Origin: Bacteroidota bacterium
GTDB taxonomy: Bacteria; Bacteroidota; Ignavibacteria; Tepidaquicellales; Tepidaquicellaceae
Length of the DNA: 49,574 bases
NCBI GenBank assembly: GCA_018266895.1
Contig: JAFDZQ010000019.1
Coordinates: 42,760 to 92,333, forward strand
Reading direction: 5' to 3'
A program made the position numbers and the translations under genes. The notes under the pieces are model-generated. The model saw nothing but the letters and a program-made list of their open reading frames with translations. It made no database searches and was not told the origin of the DNA. Below, in pieces: positions 27,778 through 36,628 of the stretch (within the stretch, counting starts at the first letter, position 1; every line of letters starts with the position of its first letter).

Positions 27778-28488
27778 TTACATTTCTCTTGAAGATAATT
27801 TTTTCTTCAGCTGTGAAATATGCCAGGTGATGTTGATCTCTTTAGGACATGCTTCAATACAGTTGAAAATCGTATGACATCTCCAGATTCCGTCCGGTGT
27901 ATCAAGTATGTCAAGTCTTTCATCACCGCCTTCATCCCTTGTATCGTTTATATATCTGTAAGCCCTTAGCATTGCTGCAGGTCCGATATAATTTTCATTT
28001 GTCCAGGTTGAAGGGCAGCTTGTCGTGCAGCATGCGCAGAGTATGCATTTTGCAGATTCGAATAACTTCTCCGCATCTTCGTTTGACTGAATTCTCTCAT
28101 GATTGGGCGGCGGCGGAGTATTGGTTATAAGATAAGGTTTTATCACTTCATATTTCATAAAGAACGAAGACATATCAACCACCAGATCCTTAATGATAGG
28201 CAGAGCCGGCAATGGTTCTATGACTATTGTTTTTTTAGTGTTAATATCTTTCAGAAGAAGCGCGCATGCGAGTTTATTCTTTCCGTTTACTTTCATTCCG
28301 TCACTTCCGCAGATACCGTGTGCGCATGAACGCCTGAAGGTAAGCGTGCCGTCGTAATTTCCTTTTATTTCGTGAAGAACGTCAAGCAGGCGCCAGTCAT
28401 CACTTACATTCTTTACGTTGAAGTCCTGAAAATACGGCTGCTTGTCTTTTTCAGGGTTGAATCTCAATATTTTTAACTGAATATCCAT
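27778..28488 (-). CDS. sdhB: Succinate dehydrogenase/fumarate reductase iron-sulfur subunit
   Basis: This subunit passes electrons between the flavoprotein and the quinone. The N-terminal 2Fe-2S site has Cys55, Cys60, Asp63 and Cys75 (SCAHGICGSDGMKVNGK then LAC), the Asp replacing one Cys as in E. coli SdhB. The C-terminal ferredoxin-like part has C148-x2-C151-x2-C154-x3-C158-Pro and C204...C210-x3-C214-Pro for the 4Fe-4S and 3Fe-4S clusters; Trp161 sits where the quinone-site Trp is expected. Length (236 aa) is normal. It is the last gene of the leftward sdh group: an unrelated secreted protein gene separates it from sdhA by 20 and 11 bases on either side. Whether the complex works as succinate dehydrogenase or fumarate reductase cannot be decided here. 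Confidence 0.95.
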   Translation of the reverse strand: MDIQLKILRFNPEKDKQPYFQDFNVKNVSDDWRLLDVLHEIKGNYDGTLTFRRSCAHGICGSDGMKVNGKNKLACALLLKDINTKKTIVIEPLPALPIIKDLVVDMSSFFMKYEVIKPYLITNTPPPPNHERIQSNEDAEKLFESAKCILCACCTTSCPSTWTNENYIGPAAMLRAYRYINDTRDEGGDERLDILDTPDGIWRCHTIFNCIEACPKEINITWHISQLKKKLSSREM

Positions 28489-28508
28489 AAATAATAATTT
28501 TAATTCAT

Positions 28509-29294
28509 TTATTTTAGATGAAAATCATTTTTTAATGAAAGTTTGAAACTCTCCTTATCGGGACAATTGTAAACCGAATCCACAAGTTCGTATCCTTTGC
28601 TTGTTTCATTTAATGAGCTGTAATCAGCTACAATTGCAGCAAGTATAGCCTTTACCGCGCCTGCTTCAGTATTAAAAGTATCTTCATTTAACTCCATGCA
28701 TTGAAAACCTGTATCTGTGTATTGCCTGAGATCTTCTCTTAATCCGTTTATGTTATCATTAACTACTGAAGGAAACCTTCCTGTTATATCCGTAAATTTA
28801 TTTTTCTCATATCCGTAAATCAGAAGACTGAATCTGGACTCGGCGTAGTTTGTAAATGCATAGGCAAACATATCATTCACTCCGGCTATTTCATATTTTC
28901 CGTCATTGTCAATATCTTCAATCTCATAAAATGAATTTCCCCAGCTTATCGGATCCGATAAAACAAACCTGTCTCCCGAAATTTCACCTGCATAAAGGCT
29001 TGTACAGCAATGTGCTCCTCCGCTGTACATTTCGATCAGTATTTCCTTTTTACCGTCATTGTTAAGATCGTAATCTTTTATGCTCAGTATTCTGTCGTAA
29101 TATAACTTATTAAATATTGTCTTGTCTTTCTTTTTTATCCTTAGTTTAGTTGTGAATTCAGCCGTATCATACTTTGAAGCAAAAACATAATCACCATAAC
29201 TGAACTTTATGTCATCAAACTGTGCTTTCGTAATGTTAATCAGAATTAAAAAAAGAAAAACAGTCTGAGACAAAACCATAAAAAATCTAAGCAT
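28509..29294 (-). CDS. Secreted protein of unknown function lying between sdhA and sdhB
   Basis: I do not recognise this 261-residue protein beyond its outline. A signal peptide (residues 1-24, ends NITKAQ) shows export, unlike the cytoplasmic Sdh subunits around it. The mature part has two FG-GAP/VCBS-like calcium-loop motifs, DYDLNNDGKKEILIE (about 73-87) and EDIDNDGKYEIAGV (about 126-139), the first followed by YSGGAHCCTS with a vicinal Cys pair. The C-terminal third is alpha-helical. It starts 11 bases after the sdhA stop and ends 20 bases before sdhB, so all three are almost certainly one transcript. Because an exported calcium-loop protein has no evident part in succinate oxidation, it may simply have been inserted into the operon, or may be an assembly or quality-control factor; neither is shown. 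Confidence 0.85.
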   Translation of the reverse strand: MLRFFMVLSQTVFLFLILINITKAQFDDIKFSYGDYVFASKYDTAEFTTKLRIKKKDKTIFNKLYYDRILSIKDYDLNNDGKKEILIEMYSGGAHCCTSLYAGEISGDRFVLSDPISWGNSFYEIEDIDNDGKYEIAGVNDMFAYAFTNYAESRFSLLIYGYEKNKFTDITGRFPSVVNDNINGLREDLRQYTDTGFQCMELNEDTFNTEAGAVKAILAAIVADYSSLNETSKGYELVDSVYNCPDKESFKLSLKNDFHLK

Positions 29295-29305
29295 AAAAAA
29301 TATTA

Positions 29306-31063
29306 TTAATATTTCCTTTCCATCGGCTGATACCTTGTTATAACAACCGGCTTATATTTTATTTCAGGAGCTCCGGAATCTTTTTTGAAAGCAAATGAAT
29401 GCTTCATCCAGTCCTGATCATCTCTCTTCGGATAATCCTCGCGTGAATGGGCTCCGCGGCTTTCGGTTCTGTTATATGCTCCGTAAAGAGTAGCTTCCGC
29501 ATTATTCAAAAGATTGTTAAGCTCAATCGCTTCCACAAGTTCAGTATTGAAAACCCTGCTCTTATCCTGAATCGAAATATTTTTATATCTTTCTTTCAGC
29601 TCTTCTAATTTTACTATCATTTTCTTGAGTCCTGCTTCTGATCTGAACACTCCGCAGTCTTCCATCATGTTATTCTGCAGTTCAGTTCTGATGCTGACAG
29701 CTCTTTCATTACCTGCGGAAGTAAGCAGTCTGTCAATCAGTTCCCTGGTTTTTTCATCTGCTTTTTCACTTATATCCGAGAAAGCAGCAGTTTTCAGAAA
29801 TTCAGCAATTGCCTTGCCTCCTCTTCTTCCGAAGACTACAAGGTCAAGCAAAGAGTTGGTTCCTAATCTGTTAGCTCCGTGAACCGAAACACAGGCGCAT
29901 TCGCCGGCTGCATATAATCCTTTGACAGTGTCGCCTTTTTCATTTAAAAGAACTTCACAGTCCGTATTTGTCGGGATTCCTCCCATTGCATAATGTGCAG
30001 TAGGCTGAATGGGTATTGGTTCAGTTGTCGGCTCTACTCCCAGATATGTCCTTGCAAAGCCCGTTATTTCAGGAAGTTTTTCATCTATTACTTCTTTCCC
30101 GAGATGTGTAAGATCGAGAAGCACATAATCTGTTCCGTCGCTGCCTCTGATTCCTCTGCCTTCTCTTATCTCAGTTATAATTGCCCGTGAAACCATATCT
30201 CTTGGCGCAAGGTCCATAACTGACGGTGCATATCTTGCCATGAATCTTTCACCGTCTTTGTTCTTCAGAATCCCGCCTTCGCCTCTTGCAGCTTCGCTGA
30301 CAAGGATTCCGAGTTTCCATAAACCTGTCGGATGGAATTGGAAAAACTCCATATCTTCAAGTGGAAGACCGGCGTTATATACAAGTGATGATCCGTCGCC
30401 TGTTCCAGCATGAGCATTTGATGTTATCCTGAAAACCCGGCCGTAGCCGCCTGTTGCAAAAAGAACTGCCTTTGCCTGAAAGATCTGAACTTCGGAATTC
30501 GCTATGTCAAAAGCTACGACTCCTTTGCATACTCCGTTCTCCACTAACAGGTCCGTTACAAAATATTCCGAATAAAAAGTCACCTGATTCTTGATCGAAT
30601 TTTCAAATAAAGTCTGAAGCATTACATGTCCTGTCCTGTCAGCAGAATAACAGGATCTCTTAACAGGAACCCTTTTTCCGTAAGGATCATTCTTATCTTC
30701 GGGTTTTGTATGTCCTCCGAAAAACCTCTGAGCGATCAGTCCCTTATCATTTCTTGAAAAAGGCATTCCCATGTGCTCAAGTTCAATTATAGCTCTTATT
30801 GCATCTCTGCACATAACTTCGATTGAATCCTGATCTCCGAGATAATCGCTTCCTTTAACAGTATCAAAGGCGTGATTTTCCCAGCTGTCTTCTTCCATAT
30901 TTGAAAGCGCGGCGCAGACGCCGCCCTGGGCAGTGCCTGTATGGGATCTTGGAGGATATACTTTTGAAATCACTGCGCATGAATATTCTTTTGGAATTTC
31001 AACTGCTGCGCGAAGCCCGGCACCGCCGGCTCCGACTATTACCACATCGTATGTTTTGATCAT
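29306..31063 (-). CDS. sdhA: Succinate dehydrogenase/fumarate reductase flavoprotein subunit
   Basis: This catalytic subunit interconverts succinate and fumarate. The FAD-binding fold starts VVIVGAGGAGLRAAVEI (residues 8-24); His41 in RSHTGTAQGG is the covalent flavin attachment position. The dicarboxylate-site stretch FQFHPTGLW and the Arg in MVSRAI are present, as is the C-terminal RGAHSREDYPKRDDQDW that closes SdhA proteins. Length (585 aa) is typical. Gene order is sdhA, unknown secreted protein, sdhB. No cytochrome b (sdhC/D) lies upstream, where a protease gene is found instead, so the membrane anchor must be elsewhere or the complex uses another docking partner. Confidence 0.96.
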   Translation of the reverse strand: MIKTYDVVIVGAGGAGLRAAVEIPKEYSCAVISKVYPPRSHTGTAQGGVCAALSNMEEDSWENHAFDTVKGSDYLGDQDSIEVMCRDAIRAIIELEHMGMPFSRNDKGLIAQRFFGGHTKPEDKNDPYGKRVPVKRSCYSADRTGHVMLQTLFENSIKNQVTFYSEYFVTDLLVENGVCKGVVAFDIANSEVQIFQAKAVLFATGGYGRVFRITSNAHAGTGDGSSLVYNAGLPLEDMEFFQFHPTGLWKLGILVSEAARGEGGILKNKDGERFMARYAPSVMDLAPRDMVSRAIITEIREGRGIRGSDGTDYVLLDLTHLGKEVIDEKLPEITGFARTYLGVEPTTEPIPIQPTAHYAMGGIPTNTDCEVLLNEKGDTVKGLYAAGECACVSVHGANRLGTNSLLDLVVFGRRGGKAIAEFLKTAAFSDISEKADEKTRELIDRLLTSAGNERAVSIRTELQNNMMEDCGVFRSEAGLKKMIVKLEELKERYKNISIQDKSRVFNTELVEAIELNNLLNNAEATLYGAYNRTESRGAHSREDYPKRDDQDWMKHSFAFKKDSGAPEIKYKPVVITRYQPMERKY

Positions 31064-31130
31064 TTTATTATTGTATATGACTTTGTTTTCTGTTGTAAAA
31101 TAAATTTCTGATTAAGAATTATATAAAAAA

Positions 31131-32735
31131 TTATTCATCCATTTTTACTATTTCCCTGTACAAAGCTGCTTTCTTTTCTGATTCACCGGGGCTGTAGGTG
31201 TAAATGTTCTTCAGGTCCATATATGCCAGTATAGCATCGAATTTTCTTCCTTCCTTCACAGCGATCATTCCAATGTAATACAACAGGTCAAAATTATAAG
31301 GAGTATTTCCCGTTGTCAGTAATTCCTTTTCATAAGCTTTCTGTAAATATTTCTTTGCACGGCTTGTATTCCTGTACTTTGAGTAATAAATAATCCCAAG
31401 CTGAATATTCGCTTCATTGTAGCTTGAGTCCGCTTTTAACAGTTTTTTGTATTCTTCCACAGCTCTTTTGTAATCCTTCTTTTCCTGATAAATATTAGCT
31501 ATCTGATAACGTATAAAATACTGTGAATCATCTTCCTTCAGCATTTTATTATAAAAAACAATCGCCTTGTCATATTCCTTTGAAGTCTTGTAAGCAGTTG
31601 CCAGATTTGATGAAAGCAGATTAAGCAAACTGTCAGATTCAAATTTTTCCCTGATTTCTTTATAAAGATTTTCTGCTTTGCTGAAATTATCAGTAATCAC
31701 ATACAGATCCAGAAGATCCTGATAAACGACAAAAGTATCCGGCTTTAAGTCCATGCACTTTTTATAATAGCCCTCCGCCTTTTCTAATCTGACCCTGTTC
31801 AGAGAATCCTGTTTTACCGTAAAGGAATCGGTTGCTGAAAGAGAGTCTTTTGGTTTTGAATAATATGGCCATTCGTAAGCAAGCTGTGACTTAATGTCCG
31901 TTGCGAGTTTGTAATTTGTGTTGAACAGATTTTCTTCTTTTTTGATCTTAAGAACTGAATTATTAACATATTCCTTCGTCTCTTCAAGTTTTACAAGATT
32001 TTTAAATGTGTTTATGGCAGAAGCAAAATTTAAATTGCCGTAACCTAAGTAAGTATATGTGGTAATTCCTATTACTTCTCCTTTTGAATTGAACAAAGCC
32101 CCTCCGCTGTTTCCCGGAGAGATCGCTGCTGTGATCTGCAATACTCTGTCAAATGTTTTTTCCTTCATGAGATATGTGTCAGGATCGCTGAAACTTACTT
32201 TTTCATTGTCCCTGACTGCTGCAATGATCCCTGAAGATATTGTGTATTCAAATCCAAGGGGACTGCCGATTGCAAAAACCTGCTGACCGGCTTTTACGTT
32301 ATCCGAGTTGCCGAATTTAATCACAGGAAACTTCTTCCCGTCAGTATCAATTAATCTGATAATTGCAAAATCATTTGTCTCATCTGTCAGAAGAAGTTCT
32401 GCATTGTAAAAAATACCTTCGCTTGTCTTTACAAGAAGACTGTCAATTTTTTCCACTACATGGAAATTCGTTCCTATCAGACCGTCTTCGGAAAAAATAA
32501 ATCCGCTGCCGTTCAGTACGGTTGTATCAATTGTCGTGTAAGTACTGTATGAAAAGTAATTTTTATCGTTATACCATATCGAAATAAGCGCAGGCTTATT
32601 CATTTCTATGATCTGCTCGGCGTTTAATTCATCGTCGGGCTTTGATCCGTTTTTGAATTCTTCGGTAACCTGCGGGTAAGTTTTAGTAATGCTTAATGCA
32701 AAAAATAAAACTGTAATAAAAAAAACCTTCTTCAA
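31131..32735 (-). CDS. Exported trypsin-like (HtrA-family) serine protease with TPR repeats
   Basis: This is a periplasmic or surface serine protease. The signal peptide covers residues 1-21. The protease domain (about 45-260) has the full catalytic triad: His92 in GTNFHVVEK, Asp122 in TNDFAIIRL and Ser210 in AAISPGNSGGAL, with the HtrA-style GSPLGFEYTIS oxyanion strand. No PDZ domain follows; instead residues ~310-530 are TPR repeats (for example YYKKCMDLKPDTFVVYQDL, AIVFYNKMLKEDDSQYFIRY). This trypsin-TPR layout occurs in Bacteroidota and may use the TPRs to select substrates. It lies directly upstream of sdhA on the same strand with a 67-base gap; a functional tie to Sdh is not implied. 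Confidence 0.92.
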   Translation of the reverse strand: MKKVFFITVLFFALSITKTYPQVTEEFKNGSKPDDELNAEQIIEMNKPALISIWYNDKNYFSYSTYTTIDTTVLNGSGFIFSEDGLIGTNFHVVEKIDSLLVKTSEGIFYNAELLLTDETNDFAIIRLIDTDGKKFPVIKFGNSDNVKAGQQVFAIGSPLGFEYTISSGIIAAVRDNEKVSFSDPDTYLMKEKTFDRVLQITAAISPGNSGGALFNSKGEVIGITTYTYLGYGNLNFASAINTFKNLVKLEETKEYVNNSVLKIKKEENLFNTNYKLATDIKSQLAYEWPYYSKPKDSLSATDSFTVKQDSLNRVRLEKAEGYYKKCMDLKPDTFVVYQDLLDLYVITDNFSKAENLYKEIREKFESDSLLNLLSSNLATAYKTSKEYDKAIVFYNKMLKEDDSQYFIRYQIANIYQEKKDYKRAVEEYKKLLKADSSYNEANIQLGIIYYSKYRNTSRAKKYLQKAYEKELLTTGNTPYNFDLLYYIGMIAVKEGRKFDAILAYMDLKNIYTYSPGESEKKAALYREIVKMDE

Positions 32736-32803
32736 TAATATGATAATAATTTAAATTAAATATTCTTTGTGACTTTCTGATTCAGAAAAACAAGGTTCTT
32801 TTA

Positions 32804-33616
32804 CTATTTCCCTTTCCACTCTGCTTTTCTTTTTTCAACAAAAGCCTTCATACCCTCAGATTTATCTTCCGTGGAAAAAAGCAGATAAAAATTCTTTCTT
32901 TCGAATTCCAGTCCGGATTCAATTGTAGAATCAAAGGATTTAAGTATACTCTCTTTTGCAAGCTGAACGGCAATTGATGGTTTTGAGGAAATTTCTTTTG
33001 CAAGTTCTATCGCTTCATCAAGATAAACTTCATTGTCCGCAATTTTATTTACCAGTCCTGCGCTGAACATCTCTTCAGCAGAATACATTTTGCCTGTTAA
33101 TATCATCTCCATGGCTTTTGCTTTACCTATTGCCTTTGTGAGCCGCTGAGTTCCTCCGGCACCGGGAGTTACTCCGAGATTTATTTCCGGCTGTCCGAAT
33201 TTTGCACCTTCTGCTGCAACTATCATATCGCATGTCATTGCAAGTTCGCATCCGCCGCCAAGCGCAAATCCGCTGACTGCCGCTATCACCGGTTTCTTTA
33301 ATTTTCTTATCCTGTCCCATTTTGCGAACTGGTCTCTTATCAGCATCTCAATTGATGTTGCTTCCGCCATTTCCTTTATGTCGGCTCCGGCTGCAAATGC
33401 TTTTGCATTTCCCGTAAGCACCGTGCATCCGGTCAGAGTATCTCTGTCAAATGCTTCAAGTACGCTCACAACTTCTGTCATCAGCTCATTATTCAGAGCA
33501 TTAAGGGCTTCAGGTCTGTTAAGCTGTATTAATCCGACTTTTAATCCTTTCGGATTTTCAATCTCAGATACCAATATGTTTTTGTATGTTTCTGAAAGGT
33601 GAGTCTTACCGCTCAT
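32804..33616 (-). CDS. Enoyl-CoA hydratase/isomerase (crotonase family)
   Basis: This enzyme adds water to 2-trans-enoyl-CoA in fatty-acid or amino-acid degradation. The crotonase fold shows AFAAGADIKEM, forming the oxyanion hole, and both catalytic glutamates: GGGCELAMTCD (the Glu144 position of rat hydratase) and FGQPEINLG (the Glu164 position), followed by GAGGTQRL. The length (270 aa) is standard for a single-domain hydratase, and there is no dehydrogenase fusion. It lies 87 bases upstream of the acyl-ligase/acyltransferase operon's end, on the same strand, so it could be read through from that operon, but its spacing suggests an independent gene. Confidence 0.93.
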   Translation of the reverse strand: MSGKTHLSETYKNILVSEIENPKGLKVGLIQLNRPEALNALNNELMTEVVSVLEAFDRDTLTGCTVLTGNAKAFAAGADIKEMAEATSIEMLIRDQFAKWDRIRKLKKPVIAAVSGFALGGGCELAMTCDMIVAAEGAKFGQPEINLGVTPGAGGTQRLTKAIGKAKAMEMILTGKMYSAEEMFSAGLVNKIADNEVYLDEAIELAKEISSKPSIAVQLAKESILKSFDSTIESGLEFERKNFYLLFSTEDKSEGMKAFVEKRKAEWKGK

Positions 33617-33703
33617 ATATCACTATTGTGCTTTTTGTTTTCGAATTGAACAAATTACTCACATTGCATTTTAATTACAATGTTAATCCCTAATACTCAG
33701 TGT

Positions 33704-34504
33704 TCAGTCAATATTTACCATTCTTTTATCTTTAAGATTCTTAATGAAATAATTCATATCCTTTCTGATCTTGTATTCAATGTAATCATATAATATACTG
33801 AATCTTATCCCGGAAATAAAAAGAGGAAATCCCTCTGTGCTTATTGTTTCAAGCAAACCGTCATTCCTAAGATCATTTTCAAGTTCCTTAAAATCATACC
33901 ACAGATTGTAATCAAATTTCTTGCAGAAATATGTTATCCGCTGATCATATTTATTTCCTCCGGGATCCGTAATCTGCCCGGTGAAAATTTTATTGAATCT
34001 GTAATTCACCTCCAGCAGTTTTTCTATAAAATGAATCTCGGTTGAATTCTTAAAAACGCCTCCTATTGAGCAAACATATCCGTCCATATTAAAGACTTCC
34101 TCTATGACTGAATTCCCGCCGAATGATTCGTAATCTCTTACATCGAAATGCCTTCCGGAAATCTTACTTCCCAGAACTATGTATGAAAACAAAGCATCAA
34201 CAGTCCTTCTCTCACTGTTCATTTTCCGGATGTATTCTGAAACAGCTCCGACATTAACACACGGTGTCGTCAGCATATTGTAATTCTCATCTCTTGTATA
34301 ACTGAGCGAATAAGAAGGAATGCAGATGTTGCCTCCCGATCTGACCGCATCCGAGATTAATTCTTCAAATTCCTTAAGTCTTTCATCGTTGCTGTTTTTC
34401 AGTTTCGTCAGACCTATCAAGTCAAGATGTATGAAAGCAGGATTCTCCCGTGTCTTCTCCGCCAGCAGATTAACGAATTTACTTCTTAATTCATTTTCAA
34501 TCAT
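33704..34504 (-). CDS. AAC(3)-family (Antibiotic_NAT) N-acyltransferase, likely sugar/amine acyltransferase
   Basis: This 266-residue protein has the aminoglycoside 3-N-acetyltransferase fold. It keeps the N-terminal HLDLIGL strand, the GGNICIPSYSLSYT stretch and the catalytic-His segment NSTEIHFIEK (His158 and Glu161), matching the family's NTTxxHxxE. The family's RSxHP loop is changed to RRTVDALFS, as in non-resistance relatives found in polysaccharide and secondary-metabolite clusters. The start overlaps the AMP-ligase stop by four bases (ATGA), so it is the last gene of the ACP, SDR, ligase unit. The likely job is transfer of an acyl group, perhaps directly from the ACP, to an amine such as an amino sugar. 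Antibiotic resistance is not suggested by the context. Confidence 0.85.
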   Translation of the reverse strand: MIENELRSKFVNLLAEKTRENPAFIHLDLIGLTKLKNSNDERLKEFEELISDAVRSGGNICIPSYSLSYTRDENYNMLTTPCVNVGAVSEYIRKMNSERRTVDALFSYIVLGSKISGRHFDVRDYESFGGNSVIEEVFNMDGYVCSIGGVFKNSTEIHFIEKLLEVNYRFNKIFTGQITDPGGNKYDQRITYFCKKFDYNLWYDFKELENDLRNDGLLETISTEGFPLFISGIRFSILYDYIEYKIRKDMNYFIKNLKDKRMVNID

Positions 34505-35859
34505 GGTCCGGACTGATTCTTTAATTTCTTTTTGAACCTTTCGCTGTAATTTATTTCTTCCGTGATATTTATTCTGGCAGGAATTTTATATTTACTGAGT
34601 TTTGACTGACAGAATTTTTTTAGTCTTACTCTGAATTCTGATGCATTCTCATCCGTGAAAAGCTTCACGTCAGCACAGAGTATATTCCCTGTCACGGGAT
34701 TTTTTTCACCGTAAACGACAGCATCCGCTACATTGTCAAATTCCCTGATCACATTTTCGATTTCACCGGGATAGACTTTTTCACCGCCGATATTTATCTG
34801 CTCGGACTTTCTGCCGAGTATTCTGTAATATTCTCCGTCAGTTTCCACTTCATCGCCGGTAATAAAATATCCGTCTTCTGTAAACGGGGCGGGATAATTC
34901 AGATATCCCAGAATATTTGATTCCGATTTTATCTGAAGAATGTTATCTCTGACTCTTACTTCAAATCCTTCCCCGCCGAGTTTCAGCCACAGAGAATTGT
35001 CATCTTTTGATTTTGTCCTCAGCACTCCGGTTTCAATGAGACCGTATGTCTGTCTGAATTTTACATCCGGTAATTCGGAATTTAATTTTTTTAAAGTGAC
35101 AGCTGACATAGGCTCTGTTCCGTAACTGATTATTTTAAGACTTCTCAGATCATATTGCTTATTTGCCTCACTCATCAGCAGAAGATTTAAAAAAGTCGGA
35201 GATGAAGGCAGCAGTTCAATCTTATGCTTTTCGATAAGCCGGCAGATGTTATCAGGAGATCTGTCCGAAGTGGTAACTACGGTTCCGTTATTTGAGAGCG
35301 TATGAAAAAGAGTATTCAGTCCTCCCCAGTGATCAAAAAGTAGAAAATTTAATGTAACAAGTGAATCTCTCTTAGTCCTGAATTTTTTCAATAATCCTGA
35401 AAAGTCATGCACGGCGGCTTTTGGTTTTCCGGAGGTTCCGGATGAGAACAGTATAAGTCCGGGATTTTTTCTTTCCCTGATTATTTTTATAAGTTCATGT
35501 GAAGAAGAAAATCCGGTTGATTTGAATTCTGCTTCATCAGAATCGTTAAGTGAAATTACATATTCAATTCCGGCAATGTCAATAAGTTCATTACGGTCAG
35601 ATTTTGATGAGGAATTGAGCGGTACGATTATACAGCAGTTATCCGTCAGTGCAAGCAGCAGCGAAATAGTATTAAATGAAAAATCGCCTTCAAGCAAAAC
35701 CAGGCTTCCGGAATGAATATTGCGATTGATTAATAATTCTTTTTTAAAGAAATAAAAATTATCAAGCAGATCACCGTAAGAAAACTTTTTATCATCGCAA
35801 ATCAAAGCTGTTTTATCACGGTTTTTTTCAAATCCGGAGATCAGAAAATCAAGATGCAT
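34501..35859 (-). CDS. AMP-dependent acyl-acid ligase (ANL superfamily)
   Basis: This enzyme activates a carboxylic acid as acyl-AMP and probably loads it onto the neighbouring acyl carrier protein or CoA. The phosphate loop reads LFSSGTSGKPKAA (motif A3), the YGLIETG strand is A5, and YFITGDEVETDGEYYRILGR then SEQINIGGEKVYPGEIE are A7-A8. Near the C-terminus INYSERFKKKL supplies the catalytic Lys. At 452 residues it is shorter than typical 500-550-residue acyl-CoA synthetases, mostly in the N-terminal part. Its start shares one base with the SDR stop (TAATG) and its stop overlaps the acyltransferase start, so translation is coupled across all three. The substrate acid is unknown. Confidence 0.92.
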   Translation of the reverse strand: MHLDFLISGFEKNRDKTALICDDKKFSYGDLLDNFYFFKKELLINRNIHSGSLVLLEGDFSFNTISLLLALTDNCCIIVPLNSSSKSDRNELIDIAGIEYVISLNDSDEAEFKSTGFSSSHELIKIIRERKNPGLILFSSGTSGKPKAAVHDFSGLLKKFRTKRDSLVTLNFLLFDHWGGLNTLFHTLSNNGTVVTTSDRSPDNICRLIEKHKIELLPSSPTFLNLLLMSEANKQYDLRSLKIISYGTEPMSAVTLKKLNSELPDVKFRQTYGLIETGVLRTKSKDDNSLWLKLGGEGFEVRVRDNILQIKSESNILGYLNYPAPFTEDGYFITGDEVETDGEYYRILGRKSEQINIGGEKVYPGEIENVIREFDNVADAVVYGEKNPVTGNILCADVKLFTDENASEFRVRLKKFCQSKLSKYKIPARINITEEINYSERFKKKLKNQSGP

Positions 35860-36560
35860 TATACTCCTCCGAGATTAATATTCTGTCCTGTGATGAATCT
35901 GCTTTCTTCCCTGATTAAAAAGTCAGTGACGTTGCTTATGTCTTCTAACTCCGCCAGTCTTTTTATTGTAAGCATTTCAAGAAGATTATCTATCTTTCCT
36001 GCGGGAACATTTTTTATCAGGTCAGTATTAACAGGTGTTATTCCTATTGAGTTGACAGTGATTCCCATTGAAGACAGTTCTTTTGAAAGTACTTTTGTGA
36101 ATGTTACTACAGCTGATTTCGAGGATGCATAGATTGCTTCTCCTTCAACTGCCAGATCTGATGCGACCGACGAAAAATTTATTATTCTTCCCGAATTGTT
36201 TTTTCTCATTAATTTAGCCGCTTCCCGGCAGAACAAAAATGTTCCGGTAAAGTTTGTACCCAGAATTTTTTTTACAGTTTCAAGAGGTGTCAGCATTACA
36301 TGATTCATCGAAGCTATTCCGGCATTATTTATGAGGACATCTAATCCGGGTTGATTTTTTCTTATATGCAGAAATAACTCTTTGACCTTTTCTTCATCGG
36401 TAACATCCAGGCTGAAGTGTGAGTAATTTTCGTTTTTAATTTCAGATTCTTTTCTGCTGCAACCCGTAACGGTATGACCCTTGCTGCAGTAATATTCCGC
36501 GAGATATTTCCCGATCCCTTTACTTGTGCCTGTGATAAGTATAACTTTTTTATCTTTCAT
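35859..36560 (-). CDS. Short-chain dehydrogenase/reductase (FabG-like)
   Basis: This is an NAD(P)-dependent oxidoreductase of 233 residues. The cofactor motif is TGTSKGIG (residues ~10-17), the NNAG motif is present, and catalytic Ser, Tyr and Lys are in INFSSVAS and IYASSKSA (YxxxK). It resembles 3-oxoacyl-ACP reductases. Position between the acyl carrier protein gene and the acyl ligase gene suggests that it reduces an ACP- or CoA-bound 3-oxoacyl group, for example to a 3-hydroxyacyl group, before transfer by the AAC(3)-like enzyme. The ligase start overlaps its stop by one base. SDRs are versatile, so a sugar or other substrate cannot be excluded. Confidence 0.9.
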   Translation of the reverse strand: MKDKKVILITGTSKGIGKYLAEYYCSKGHTVTGCSRKESEIKNENYSHFSLDVTDEEKVKELFLHIRKNQPGLDVLINNAGIASMNHVMLTPLETVKKILGTNFTGTFLFCREAAKLMRKNNSGRIINFSSVASDLAVEGEAIYASSKSAVVTFTKVLSKELSSMGITVNSIGITPVNTDLIKNVPAGKIDNLLEMLTIKRLAELEDISNVTDFLIREESRFITGQNINLGGV

Positions 36561-36628
36561 GATACTCTTAAAAATTCATTATAATATTTCCCGGAGCCGG
36601 TTTATTAATAATTGGTAATTAGTAATTA

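Noticed and set aside
33704-34504. Aminoglycoside resistance gene
   Set aside because: The family's resistance-type RSxHP loop is changed and the gene is embedded in an acyl-carrier/ligase operon, which points to a biosynthetic acyltransferase.
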